A program made the translations under genes and the position numbers. A stretch of 64,000 nucleotides of DNA from Bog-257 sp963834135 (GTDB lineage: Bacteria > Acidobacteriota > Terriglobia > Terriglobales > Acidobacteriaceae): NCBI GenBank assembly GCA_963834135.1, contig CAWIAN010000007.1, positions 930,001 through 994,000 of the forward strand, given 5' to 3'. How positions within the stretch are numbered: position 1 is the first letter of the stretch; every line of letters starts with the position of its first letter. Of the stretch, positions 51,470-59,374 are shown piece by piece. The notes under the pieces are model-generated. The model ran no database searches and was not told the DNA's origin. It saw nothing but the letters and a program-made list of their open reading frames with translations.

Positions 51470-52807
51470 ATGATCCGCCACTCGAGATTCTCTGCCTCTA
51501 TCGTTCTACTACTGGCCAGTGTCCTTATAGGTCCCGCAAGCTTAAGCGCGGAAAAGAAATCTGGCGACACGATGTCCTCTCTCCAGCGCGACCAGGCGCT
51601 GCAGATGTTGCAGGATGTCTACGCTAAAGTTTCCAAAGAGTATTACGATCCCACCTATCACGGCGTTAACCTGGAGGACCGCTATAAGCAGGCAAAGGCT
51701 AAAATCGCCTCCGCGCAGACGCTGAGCGAGGCTTTTGGCGATATAGCCTGGATGCTTGATGCCTTAAACGATTCACACACCTTCTTCAATCCTCCCTCGC
51801 GCCCTTACCTTGTTCGGGACGGATGGGAGGCGCGTTTCGTAGGTGACGCCTGCATGATCACCGCTGTGAAAGCGGACTCGGACGCCGCCGCCAAGGGATT
51901 AAAGCCTGGAGACCAGGTTCTTGCCATAGAAGGCTTTCGTCCTACCCGCGACACCTGGTGGAAGTTGAACTACGCGTTCCATACGCTGGCGCCACGCTCG
52001 GGACTGAAGCTTGTAGTGGTCAGCCCAGGTGCGCAACCGCGCGAGATGACGGTTATGTCGATTGTCAAGAATCTTCCCAAGAACTACGACTTCACGGAAG
52101 GCTCGGACATCTGGGAAGTAATTCGTCTATCGGAAGACGACGAAGCTCGCATGATGGTTCGTAGCGTGGAAGTGCAGAATGTACTGGTCTGGAAGTTGCC
52201 GATTTTCCTTTTGAGCGATGAGCAGATCGATGCCTTTCTTCGCAAGACCAAAAACTACAAAGCGGTGATAGTCGACCTGCGAGGGAATCCAGGCGGCGCA
52301 GAAGAGAATCTATCCCGGCTGCTGGGAGGTTTTGTCGATCACGATGTGAAAGTCGGCGACCGCATCGAGCGTAAGGGGTCGAAGCCGTTTATCGCCAAGT
52401 CGCAGGGAACCCGCGCCTACACTGGCAAGCTGATCGTACTTGTGGACAGCGGGTCCGCATCGGCGTCGGAGCTTTTCGCCCGGGTCATCCAACTCGAAAA
52501 ACGCGGTACCGTCATTGGAGATCGGTCCGAAGGAGCTGTGATGGAGGCGCGCCGCTATCCGTTCTCGCAGGACAAAGCATTTGGGCAATTTCTGCCGTAT
52601 TCCATGGAGATGACCGTCGCCGACCTCAAGATGACCGACGGCAATAGCCTGGAGCATCACGGCGTGGTTCCGGACGAGGTCCTCTTGCCCGCTCCCGAAG
52701 AGCTGGCAGCCGGTGCCGATCCCCAGCTCGCGCGCGCCCTGCAACTGGCCGGCGTGAATATGTCTTCGGGAGCCGCAGGGCAGCTACTGCCCGTGAGCTG
52801 GAAATAG
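51470..52807 (+). CDS. Secreted S41 (C-terminal processing) peptidase
   Basis: This 445-residue protease has a signal peptide (ASIVLLLASVLIGPASLSAE). A helical cap follows (QALQMLQDVYAKVSKEYYDP, LNDSHTFFNPPS). The PDZ domain (GDACMITAVKADSDAAAKGLKPGDQVLAIEG) precedes the S41 catalytic core (AVIVDLRGNPGG and VDSGSASASELFARVIQ with the nucleophilic Ser). The general base Lys probably lies in the GDRSEGAVMEARR region, where the usual 'G-K-S' Lys is not obvious, so activity should be treated with care. It is convergent with the SDR gene across a strong terminator. Confidence 0.88.
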   Translation: MIRHSRFSASIVLLLASVLIGPASLSAEKKSGDTMSSLQRDQALQMLQDVYAKVSKEYYDPTYHGVNLEDRYKQAKAKIASAQTLSEAFGDIAWMLDALNDSHTFFNPPSRPYLVRDGWEARFVGDACMITAVKADSDAAAKGLKPGDQVLAIEGFRPTRDTWWKLNYAFHTLAPRSGLKLVVVSPGAQPREMTVMSIVKNLPKNYDFTEGSDIWEVIRLSEDDEARMMVRSVEVQNVLVWKLPIFLLSDEQIDAFLRKTKNYKAVIVDLRGNPGGAEENLSRLLGGFVDHDVKVGDRIERKGSKPFIAKSQGTRAYTGKLIVLVDSGSASASELFARVIQLEKRGTVIGDRSEGAVMEARRYPFSQDKAFGQFLPYSMEMTVADLKMTDGNSLEHHGVVPDEVLLPAPEELAAGADPQLARALQLAGVNMSSGAAGQLLPVSWK

Positions 52808-52828
52808 TTGTCACTCGCAAAAAAAATA

Positions 52829-52849
52829 GGCGGGCTCAAAACGCCCGCC
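52829..52849 (-). terminator. Intrinsic terminator of the SDR gene
   Basis: The stem GGCGGGC / GCCCGCC with loop TCAAAAC is preceded on the plus strand by eight A (52819-52826), which read as a T-run on the minus strand after the hairpin. It ends the minus-strand SDR transcript 22 nt after its stop and may also stop the S41 transcript. Confidence 0.85.
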
Positions 52850-52871
52850 CATCCCTACGAAATCTCTTCGA

Positions 52872-53657
52872 TTACGTTCCAACCACTACGCCGCCGTCGA
52901 CGGACAATACTGTACCCGTAATAAAGGACGCTCCGTCCGAGGCCAGCCAACAATAGGCTTCGGCGATTTCTTCCGGCTTACCCAGCCGGCCCAGCGGCGT
53001 ATGCGACACCATCACGTCGAGAATCTTCTCCGGCATCTGCTTCACCATTTCGGTGCCAATGTAGCCCGGTGCAACCGCGTTGACACGAATCTTGTAGCGG
53101 CCCAGCTCGCGCGCCCAAGTCTTGGTCATGCCGATCACAGCAGCCTTCGTCGCAATGTAGTTGGTCTGCCCGAAATTACCGTACAGTCCGACCACCGACG
53201 ACGCATTCAGCACCACGCCCCCGCCGCCGGCAATCATGTGTGGCGTGGCCGCGCGGGTGCAGACGAATACGCCCTTCAGGTTGACGTTGATGACGGCATC
53301 GAACTGTTCATCGCTCAATGTGGAGACGACTGTGCCTTCCTTCACTTTCACCAGCAAGCCGTCGCGCAGGATCCCAGCGTTGTTCACCAGCCCGTAGATG
53401 CTCTGCCAACGCGCCAGAACTTCATCCACACCCGCCTGCACCGACGCCGCATCAGTGACATTCACTTTGCGGAAGAGCGCATCGGCGGCGCCGGCATCCT
53501 TCAACGCTTTCACCACGGCCTCGCCGGCGCTCTCGTTTACGTCCCAGGCTGCGACGCGTGCGCCTTCCTGCGCAAAACGCAGCGCCGTAGCGCGGCCAAT
53601 GCCGCTGGCGCCTCCGGTGACAATAAAGACTTTGTTGCGTAGACCAGAATCTTTCAT
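52872..53657 (-). CDS. Short-chain dehydrogenase, FabG/PhaB-like
   Basis: This 261-residue SDR has the cofactor motif VFIVTGGASGIGRATALRF, the NNAG motif (YGLVNNAGILRDG), the catalytic Ser in LNASSVVGLYG and YxxxK in TNYIATKAAVIG. The C-terminus VTGTVLSVDGG is typical of 3-oxoacyl-ACP reductases. ATG 53657 follows GGAGGG. Which ketoacyl substrate it reduces is open, because 3-oxoacyl-ACP reductases and acetoacetyl-CoA reductases look alike. Confidence 0.9.
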   Translation of the reverse strand: MKDSGLRNKVFIVTGGASGIGRATALRFAQEGARVAAWDVNESAGEAVVKALKDAGAADALFRKVNVTDAASVQAGVDEVLARWQSIYGLVNNAGILRDGLLVKVKEGTVVSTLSDEQFDAVINVNLKGVFVCTRAATPHMIAGGGGVVLNASSVVGLYGNFGQTNYIATKAAVIGMTKTWARELGRYKIRVNAVAPGYIGTEMVKQMPEKILDVMVSHTPLGRLGKPEEIAEAYCWLASDGASFITGTVLSVDGGVVVGT

Positions 53658-53692
53658 GAATCCCTCCGTGCAATGAATCAATAATCTCGATT

Positions 53693-53742
53693 GTCGTCCT
53701 GAGCGGAGGCGCGCTACCCTTGCGCACCGGAGTCGAAAGACC
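53693..53742. repeat. GTCATCCTG-type dispersed repeat
   Basis: GTCGTCCTGAGCGGAGG starts it and GAGTCGAAAGACC ends it. It is the fourth copy in this window, here between the divergent SDR and GNAT genes. Confidence 0.75.
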
Positions 53743-53846
53743 GCTACACTCGGAATGATCCTTGCGCATCCCTGCTGTTTGCGACGACGTAACAGATTAC
53801 CAGCTTAATTCGTGTGAATCCGCGGCGGAGCAGAGTCACTCAAATC

Positions 53847-54362
53847 ATGATGCAGTACGCAATCACCACAGCTCGCCCGCAGGATATCCCGCTCATCCCG
53901 GCGATCGAGCTCATGGCAGCCCGACTTCTCGCGGGGCATGCGCCGGAATCTGTCTTGGCCGAAGCTTCAAGCATGACGCAACTGCAGCAGTGCTTCGAGC
54001 ACGGTCATCTTTGGGTGGCCCTCGCCGACGACGTCGCTGTGGGTTTTGCTCAGGTTAAACTACTCGAGCACGATGTCGCCCATCTCAACGAGATCGATGT
54101 TCATCCCGAGCACGGGCGCCGCGGTCTTGGAACAAAACTGGTTATGGCCGTCTGCGACTGGGCTGCTGCGAGCGGATTTGCAGCAGTTACTCTCACAACG
54201 TTTCGTGAAGTGCCCTGGAACATGCCCTTCTACGCGCGCCTCGGATTCGCCGAGATACCATCGCAGGAGTTAAGCGAGGCCCTGCATTCCGTGCTCCAGC
54301 ACGAAGCCAGCCGTGGGCTCGATCCTGGTCGTCGCGTTGCCATGCGCCGGCCATGTCGATGA
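53847..54362 (+). CDS. GNAT family N-acetyltransferase
   Basis: This 171-residue acetyltransferase has IEL...LLAGHAPESV at the start, the core strand VALADDVAVGFAQVKLLEHDVAHLNEIDVHPEHGRRGLGTKLV (acetyl-CoA loop R/Q-x-x-G-x-G/A as RRGLGT), and WNMPFYARLGFAEIP. ATG 53847 is used; ATG 53850 is possible. The C-terminal 20 residues are Arg-rich and unlike the fold. The substrate is unknown. ftcD follows 60 nt downstream. Confidence 0.88.
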   Translation: MMQYAITTARPQDIPLIPAIELMAARLLAGHAPESVLAEASSMTQLQQCFEHGHLWVALADDVAVGFAQVKLLEHDVAHLNEIDVHPEHGRRGLGTKLVMAVCDWAAASGFAAVTLTTFREVPWNMPFYARLGFAEIPSQELSEALHSVLQHEASRGLDPGRRVAMRRPCR

Positions 54363-54422
54363 CTGGGTATCACAGCGGTCGGTGACGCGACTTTAGAGAA
54401 CTTGCCCCTCTGTTTTATCCTG

Positions 54423-55898
54423 ATGCTTATGCCTGCACTCGTCGAATGTGTACCTAACTTCTCCGAAGGGCGCGACAAAGCTCGCGTCGACGCCATCATT
54501 GAAGCTATGAAGATGGACGGAGTCTATCTCCTCGACCGCGAGATGGATGCCGATCACAACCGTTGCGTTATCACCCTGGTCGGCGATCCGGTTAACGTCG
54601 CCGAGGCTGCTATCCGCGGCGTTGGCAAAGCCGCCGAGTTGATCGACCTGACCAAACACACCGGCGCGCATCCGCGTCTCGGCGCGGCAGACGTGATTCC
54701 GTTCATTCCCATCGAAGGTCTCACGCTGGAAGATTGCGCCGCCATCGCGCGCCGTGCCGGCGAAGAAATCTGGAAGCGCTACCAGGTACCCATCTACCTT
54801 TACGAAGCCGCCGCCCAGACACCCGAACGTCAGAACCTGGAGAACGTTCGTCGCGGGCAGTTCGAAGGCATTCGGGAAGAGGTGAAGACCAATCCCGCGC
54901 GCAGGCCCGACTTCGGCGAAGCCGCGCTGCATCCCACGGCCGGCGCGACGATCGTGGGCGCGCGCAAATTCCTCGTCGCCTACAACGTCTATCTCAACAC
55001 GCCCGACGTCAACATTGCGAAGAAGATCGGCAAGGCCGTGCGCTTCTCGAACGGCGGCCTGCGCTACGTGAAAGGCATGGGTGTGCCGGTGCGCGGGCTG
55101 GCGCAGGTCTCGATGAACCTGACGGATACCGACCAGACGCCGATCGCGCGTGTCTACGAATACGTCAAGCGCGAGGCCGCCCGCTATGGCGTGATGCCTC
55201 TGTCCAGCGAGATCGTCGGCCTGATTCCGAAGAAAGCACTCGAGGATGCCGCCGAGTGGTTCCTGCAGGTCGAGAACTTCGACTCGTCGCTGATCCTGGA
55301 GAACCGGCTGGCGGCGGTGATGACCGGCAAGGTTGCGGTTGGCGGAATTCGCGCCGGAGTCGAGCCCTTCGTCGAGCAACTCGCCGCGCCCACAGCAGCG
55401 CCCGGTGGTGGCTGTGCCTCGGCAGCCGCCGGAGCCATGGCTGCCGGACTGGGCAGCATGGTCGCCGGAATGTCGCGCGGCAAGAAAGCCTACCTTCAGT
55501 TCGAGCGCGAACTGAGCGACGCGCTGGCGCGTCTGGCCGAGTTGCGCGAGCAGTTCAAAGCCTCAATCGATGCCGACGCCGAATCGTTTAACGAGGTGAT
55601 GGCGGCTTTCAAGAAAACGAAGGAACATCCGGAAGCGCAGGCAGAGGTCGAAGCCGCGACGAAGAAGGCAACGCTGGTTCCGCTGGTCGTGGCCGAACGG
55701 GCGAAGGAGGCGCGCCAGATCATCGAGTCCCTACGCCCGATGACGAATCCGAAGATGGCCTCCGATTTGACGGTAGGTGTGGCGCTGGCAAACGCAGCCA
55801 TCCAAGGCGCACTAGCGAATGTCGAAATCAACCTTGGCGACATCAAGGATGAAGCGTTCCTGGCAGACGTGGAGCAGAGAGTCGCGACGGTGCGGTAG
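54423..55898 (+). CDS. ftcD: Glutamate formimidoyltransferase/formimidoyl-THF cyclodeaminase
   Basis: This bifunctional enzyme of histidine degradation is about 491 residues. The N-terminal formimidoyltransferase part (about 1-300) has LVECVPNFSEGRDKARVDAI and DLTKHTGAHPRLGAADVIPFIP. The C-terminal cyclodeaminase part (about 305-491) has LAAPTAAPGGGCASAAAGAMAAGL and the helix bundle to VALANAAIQGALANVEINLG. The two domains are fused as in animals and some bacteria. ATG 54423 or ATG 54429 is the start. No other hut gene is near. It is followed by hairpin repeats at 55963-56199. Confidence 0.95.
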   Translation: MLMPALVECVPNFSEGRDKARVDAIIEAMKMDGVYLLDREMDADHNRCVITLVGDPVNVAEAAIRGVGKAAELIDLTKHTGAHPRLGAADVIPFIPIEGLTLEDCAAIARRAGEEIWKRYQVPIYLYEAAAQTPERQNLENVRRGQFEGIREEVKTNPARRPDFGEAALHPTAGATIVGARKFLVAYNVYLNTPDVNIAKKIGKAVRFSNGGLRYVKGMGVPVRGLAQVSMNLTDTDQTPIARVYEYVKREAARYGVMPLSSEIVGLIPKKALEDAAEWFLQVENFDSSLILENRLAAVMTGKVAVGGIRAGVEPFVEQLAAPTAAPGGGCASAAAGAMAAGLGSMVAGMSRGKKAYLQFERELSDALARLAELREQFKASIDADAESFNEVMAAFKKTKEHPEAQAEVEAATKKATLVPLVVAERAKEARQIIESLRPMTNPKMASDLTVGVALANAAIQGALANVEINLGDIKDEAFLADVEQRVATVR

Positions 55899-55962
55899 GG
55901 CAGGCGTAGAGGATAGGAGATAGGATTTCACTTCTGAGCAGATTTATCGGGTATAAATCGCT

Positions 55963-56000
55963 GGTGCCCCACGTTCGCCCATCTGTTGGGCTAACGTGGG
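55963..56000. repeat. GGTGCCC-ACGT hairpin element, copy 2
   Basis: GGTGC is followed by the stem CCCACGTT-C-GCCC with GGGC-T-AACGTGGG around an ATCTGTT loop. The lead-in GGTGC and the ACGT core match copy 1 at 19141-19174, while the stem sequence is different but compensated. Confidence 0.65.
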
Positions 56001-56062
56001 ATTCCGTAACATCTCACCTCGTAGGGTCCAATTCGAGTCGGACTAGAATCGGTACCACATCA

Positions 56063-56199
56063 GCCGCGAAGCGGCGGCCATGAATCGAGCCCGGGGCGCA
56101 AGCCCCGGGTGTCCGATCCATTACGACCTGAGCCGCATTAGCGGCGACACTTCGCTCTATCCTATCCGCATCAAACGAACCCGAGCCGCGTCAGCGGCG
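56063..56199. repeat. Cluster of four small GC hairpins
   Basis: Four hairpins in 137 bp: GCCGC-GAA-GCGGC (56063), CCCGGGGC-GCAA-GCCCCGGG (56090-56109), GCCGC-ATTA-GCGGC (56132) and GCCGC-GTCA-GCGGC (56186). They fill the 419-nt spacer 55899-56317, in which I see no gene. Confidence 0.7.
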
Positions 56200-56317
56200 C
56201 CACTCCCGCGTTGATGTTCCCCCATCCCATCCGTCTAATCTGTTGCCTGCAAAGCGCCCGAGGGCAACAGCACCGAATCCATCAGCATCTCTGCTTGGAA
56301 GGGTCGAGTAGAATAGT

Positions 56318-57259
56318 ATGTCTATGAAGCAGTTGATCACTTCTTTGGTCCTGGCCGGCGCCATGAGCCTGCCTGCCTCCGCCGCATCGCTCAGCAGCAA
56401 CGCGCAGACGGTCATTCCCTCTGCGGTGCAGCAGATCATCTCGGTCGATTATCGCGACTTGCGCGATTCGCAAACAGCGCTGGCACTGCGCGACCGCGTG
56501 ATGCCCGACAACATCAAGCAGTTCGAAGCGGCGCTCAAGGGCGCGGGCATCGATCCCAACAAGGATGTCGAGCAGCTCACTTTCGTCAGCTATCGCGCGG
56601 ATAAAGGCATGTTGCGCAGCGTTGGCATTGCGCAGGGGCCATTCAAGCAGCGGGAATTTTTGGCCAAGATGAAAGTCAAGAAGGTCAAGCCGCAGAAGTA
56701 TCTCCTGTCCGATCTTTACCCGATGGGCAACGGGATGCAGATGGTCTTCCTCGATCCCACGACCATCCTCTTTGGCGAAAACCTGGCCATCAAGGGCGCG
56801 ATCGATGTGCGCGACAATGGTGCCCAGTCGGTGCAGACCAATAGTGTCATCGACGACCTCATCACCAGCGTTGAGAACGCCTCCATCTGGAGCGTGCTTG
56901 ACCAGCAGGGAACCCAGAACATGATGCGCTCGGCCCTGGGTCAGGCCGGATCGCTGACCGACTACGACACAGTAAAGAAGCGCCTTCTCGCCTCCGACTA
57001 CACCATGAACTTCAACAGTGGTGTCACCTTTGATCTGAACGTGAAGACGTCGGATTCGGTGACTGCGGCCAGCATCTCCGGGTTAATGAAGGCGGGACTG
57101 TTGTACAAGAAAATGAGTGGCACGCCAACGGAGAAGATGGCGATGGACGAGACCACGGTCGAGAGCTCGAACGACCTGGTTCAGATGCACTTCAAGAGCA
57201 ACGACCAACAATTCCAGTCGCTGCTGAGATCGGACCTGTTCGCGGCGGTCTCGAAATAG
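56318..57259 (+). CDS. Uncharacterised secreted protein
   Basis: This 313-residue protein has a signal peptide (MKQLITSLVLAGAMSLPASA). The mature part has alternating alpha/beta segments: VIPSAVQQIISVDYRDLRDS, VEQLTFVSYRADKGMLRSVGIAQGPF, MVFLDPTTILFGE, and the C-terminal VTFDLNVKTSDSVTAASISGLMKAGLLYKK. It contains no cysteine and no recognised catalytic motif. The pattern recalls DUF3352-like envelope proteins but I do not claim membership. It is followed by a strong hairpin at 57269. Confidence 0.7.
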   Translation: MSMKQLITSLVLAGAMSLPASAASLSSNAQTVIPSAVQQIISVDYRDLRDSQTALALRDRVMPDNIKQFEAALKGAGIDPNKDVEQLTFVSYRADKGMLRSVGIAQGPFKQREFLAKMKVKKVKPQKYLLSDLYPMGNGMQMVFLDPTTILFGENLAIKGAIDVRDNGAQSVQTNSVIDDLITSVENASIWSVLDQQGTQNMMRSALGQAGSLTDYDTVKKRLLASDYTMNFNSGVTFDLNVKTSDSVTAASISGLMKAGLLYKKMSGTPTEKMAMDETTVESSNDLVQMHFKSNDQQFQSLLRSDLFAAVSK

Positions 57260-57268
57260 TGAACCAAC

Positions 57269-57290
57269 GGGACCGTCGCCCGGCGGTCCC
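57269..57290 (+). terminator. GC-rich hairpin, probable terminator
   Basis: GGGACCGTC pairs with the CCGGCGGTCCC side around a short loop, 10 nt after the stop at 57259. The downstream bases (TCATT) are only mildly T-rich. The rest of 57291-57580 holds a small GACAAC-GCC-GTTGTC hairpin (about 57428) and no convincing gene. Confidence 0.5.
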
Positions 57291-57580
57291 TCATTACCGG
57301 TTAGAGCAGGATCGATATCAATTTTCGTACTCACACTTCTTTAGCCTGCTCACGTCAGTCCAAAAGTCATTTCACTAACAGCAGCTCTGCCAAACCACCT
57401 CATATGGCTGACAAACGTCATACCGGGACAACGCCGTTGTCGGCGTCCTCCACTGCTCGCCGCGGTTCGTCGACAAACCCGGTCTGCACTCCCCCATCGC
57501 GAACGGAAATCAGTGATTTTACCTTCCGAAAAAAGCGGGGTTGGTTGTCCGTCTGAGTTGTCATTCGCGAGTTCCGCGGG

Positions 57581-59224
57581 TCATTGTTTATTTTCGGCCA
57601 GCACCGTCTTAGCGCGTTCCAGTGCCGGACGGTCCGAGTACTTGCCGTCATCGCAATTCTTCAGCAGCTGCGCGTAGTAGGCATCGGCTTTCTTTTGCTG
57701 ATGCGCCATCTCCGCCGCGCGCGCCGCTCCGGCAAGTTCGTTGAAGCGATTGGGATCCGACTTCATCGCTTTCTCGTACTCCACCAAGGCCAGCTCCGGC
57801 TGGTTCGATTCCAGCAGCATGTCGGCCAGCATCTCGCGGGCAGGGATGGCGACCTCCGCCTTACCAACTTTGTCCTGCGCCTCGGCGACCGCGCGCATCG
57901 TCTTCACCGCATCATCATTCTTCTTCTCAGCGAAGGCGAGCCACGCCTGCACTTCGTCGCGTTCCAGATTAGGCCCGTCCATCATGTAAGCGTATTTTGA
58001 CTTGCGAATTGCATCCTGCGCCTCGTCGAACTTCTTCGCGGCTACGCGCGCCGCATCGACATCTCCCGCACGCGCCGCGCCCACGGTCTGCGCCCAGTAG
58101 GTAATGGTTTGCATATGCGGAGGCGCGCCTGCCGCGGGCTGCAACGCCATCGCGTCTGCCCAGTGATGCATTTCCAGTGCGTAGAGCGCGGGGAAGTCCG
58201 CTTGCGCGTAACCGTAATATCGCATCATGCCGCTCTCGTCGTCGGTCTTCGGTGCTGATGCCACGATTTGCAGTGCCTGATCGACGATCTGTTTGGCCTT
58301 GGCATCCTGTCCGGTTTGCAGGTAGGCGTACAGGAGGAAGTGCATGGCATGCAGTTCGTGTCCGGCCATGTACATGGCGTCGGATTTCTGCGTGAGCGCA
58401 ACCGACTTCAGGTTGGCCTGAATGTCTTCCTGCCACAGTCCCAAGCGCGCGAAGATGTGCGACGGCATGTGCACGGCGTGCGCCGAGGAAGACGCGATGC
58501 CCGCGTAAGCGCGTGCCGCCGGCAGTCCGGTCTGCGCCATCTGCGGATTATCGCAGGAGTGAATGATGTAGTGCGCCAGCCCGGGATGATTCGGATCCTG
58601 CTGGAAGAGCGGCAGCAGGATGGCGACGGCTTTCTTTTGATTCGCCAGCGAAGTGTCGTCCGGCTGCTCCGAAGCTAGCAGCGACAAGGCGTAGAATGCT
58701 CCCGCCTCCATGTCTGTCGGATACTTCTGATACAGCTTACCCATTGCATCCGAATAGCCGGTCACGCGCTTTTTATAGTCGGTTGACGTGGGATCGTCAT
58801 AGAAGATCGCAAGCGCCGCAATGTAGTCCTTCTCGCGATCGGTCTTGGCGCCGAGCTTTTGCGCCATCAGCATCTGTTCGTGACCGCGCTTCAGCACCGG
58901 CTCTTGGGGGCGGTCCCAAAGCTGGTGGAAGTAGCTCAGCGCGATGCCCCAATGCGCCATCGCGCATGAAGGGTCGCTCTTGGCGATCTCGGTGAACTGC
59001 GCCTCCGCATCCTCGTACTGGAACGAGTGCATCAGAGCGACGCCCCGATTGAACGCCTGTTGCGATGCCGGCGAGCATGACACCGGAAACGACACCGTGC
59101 CCAACTGCTCATCGGCGTCGTGATGATGCGCGTGCATCTCGTCATCGTCTTGAGCGAGCGCCGGGACAGCACAGAGTAGAGCGAGGCAGAGCAAAGCGGT
59201 AAACAGCGATTTTGCGGAGATCAT
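57581..59224 (-). CDS. Secreted TPR-repeat protein
   Basis: This 547-residue protein has a signal peptide (ISAKSLFTALLCLALLCAVPALA), then a His/Asp-rich segment (DDDEMHAHHHDADEQ) that may bind metal. Several TPR-like helical repeats follow: ASQQAFNRGVALMHSFQYEDAEAQFTEI, SCAMAHWGIALSYFHQ, and the C-terminal QPELALVEYEKAMKSDPNRFNELAGAARAAE. PGLAHYIIHSCDNPQMA and AVHMPSHIFARLGLW hold many His residues. Such proteins are common in Acidobacteriota and related groups, with no assigned reaction. It is divergent from the ADOP permease gene. Confidence 0.82.
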   Translation of the reverse strand: MISAKSLFTALLCLALLCAVPALAQDDDEMHAHHHDADEQLGTVSFPVSCSPASQQAFNRGVALMHSFQYEDAEAQFTEIAKSDPSCAMAHWGIALSYFHQLWDRPQEPVLKRGHEQMLMAQKLGAKTDREKDYIAALAIFYDDPTSTDYKKRVTGYSDAMGKLYQKYPTDMEAGAFYALSLLASEQPDDTSLANQKKAVAILLPLFQQDPNHPGLAHYIIHSCDNPQMAQTGLPAARAYAGIASSSAHAVHMPSHIFARLGLWQEDIQANLKSVALTQKSDAMYMAGHELHAMHFLLYAYLQTGQDAKAKQIVDQALQIVASAPKTDDESGMMRYYGYAQADFPALYALEMHHWADAMALQPAAGAPPHMQTITYWAQTVGAARAGDVDAARVAAKKFDEAQDAIRKSKYAYMMDGPNLERDEVQAWLAFAEKKNDDAVKTMRAVAEAQDKVGKAEVAIPAREMLADMLLESNQPELALVEYEKAMKSDPNRFNELAGAARAAEMAHQQKKADAYYAQLLKNCDDGKYSDRPALERAKTVLAENKQ

Positions 59225-59374
59225 CGTTCCCCCACCGAATGCGGCATTACTTTATCCGAATCCTGCTGATTGCACCAGCCCGAGCCATGCCGCCAAGCGC
59301 CGCGAAATCCTCAACGCCTACTTATAGGGAACATCCGTCAACTTGCCTTCGTACTTGTCGGGGAGAGAATCCCC

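Noticed and set aside
57418..57651. Minus-strand 77-codon frame after the TPR gene
   Set aside because: It overlaps the end of the TPR gene in another frame. A shorter ATG version of about 48 codons has no convincing ribosome site.
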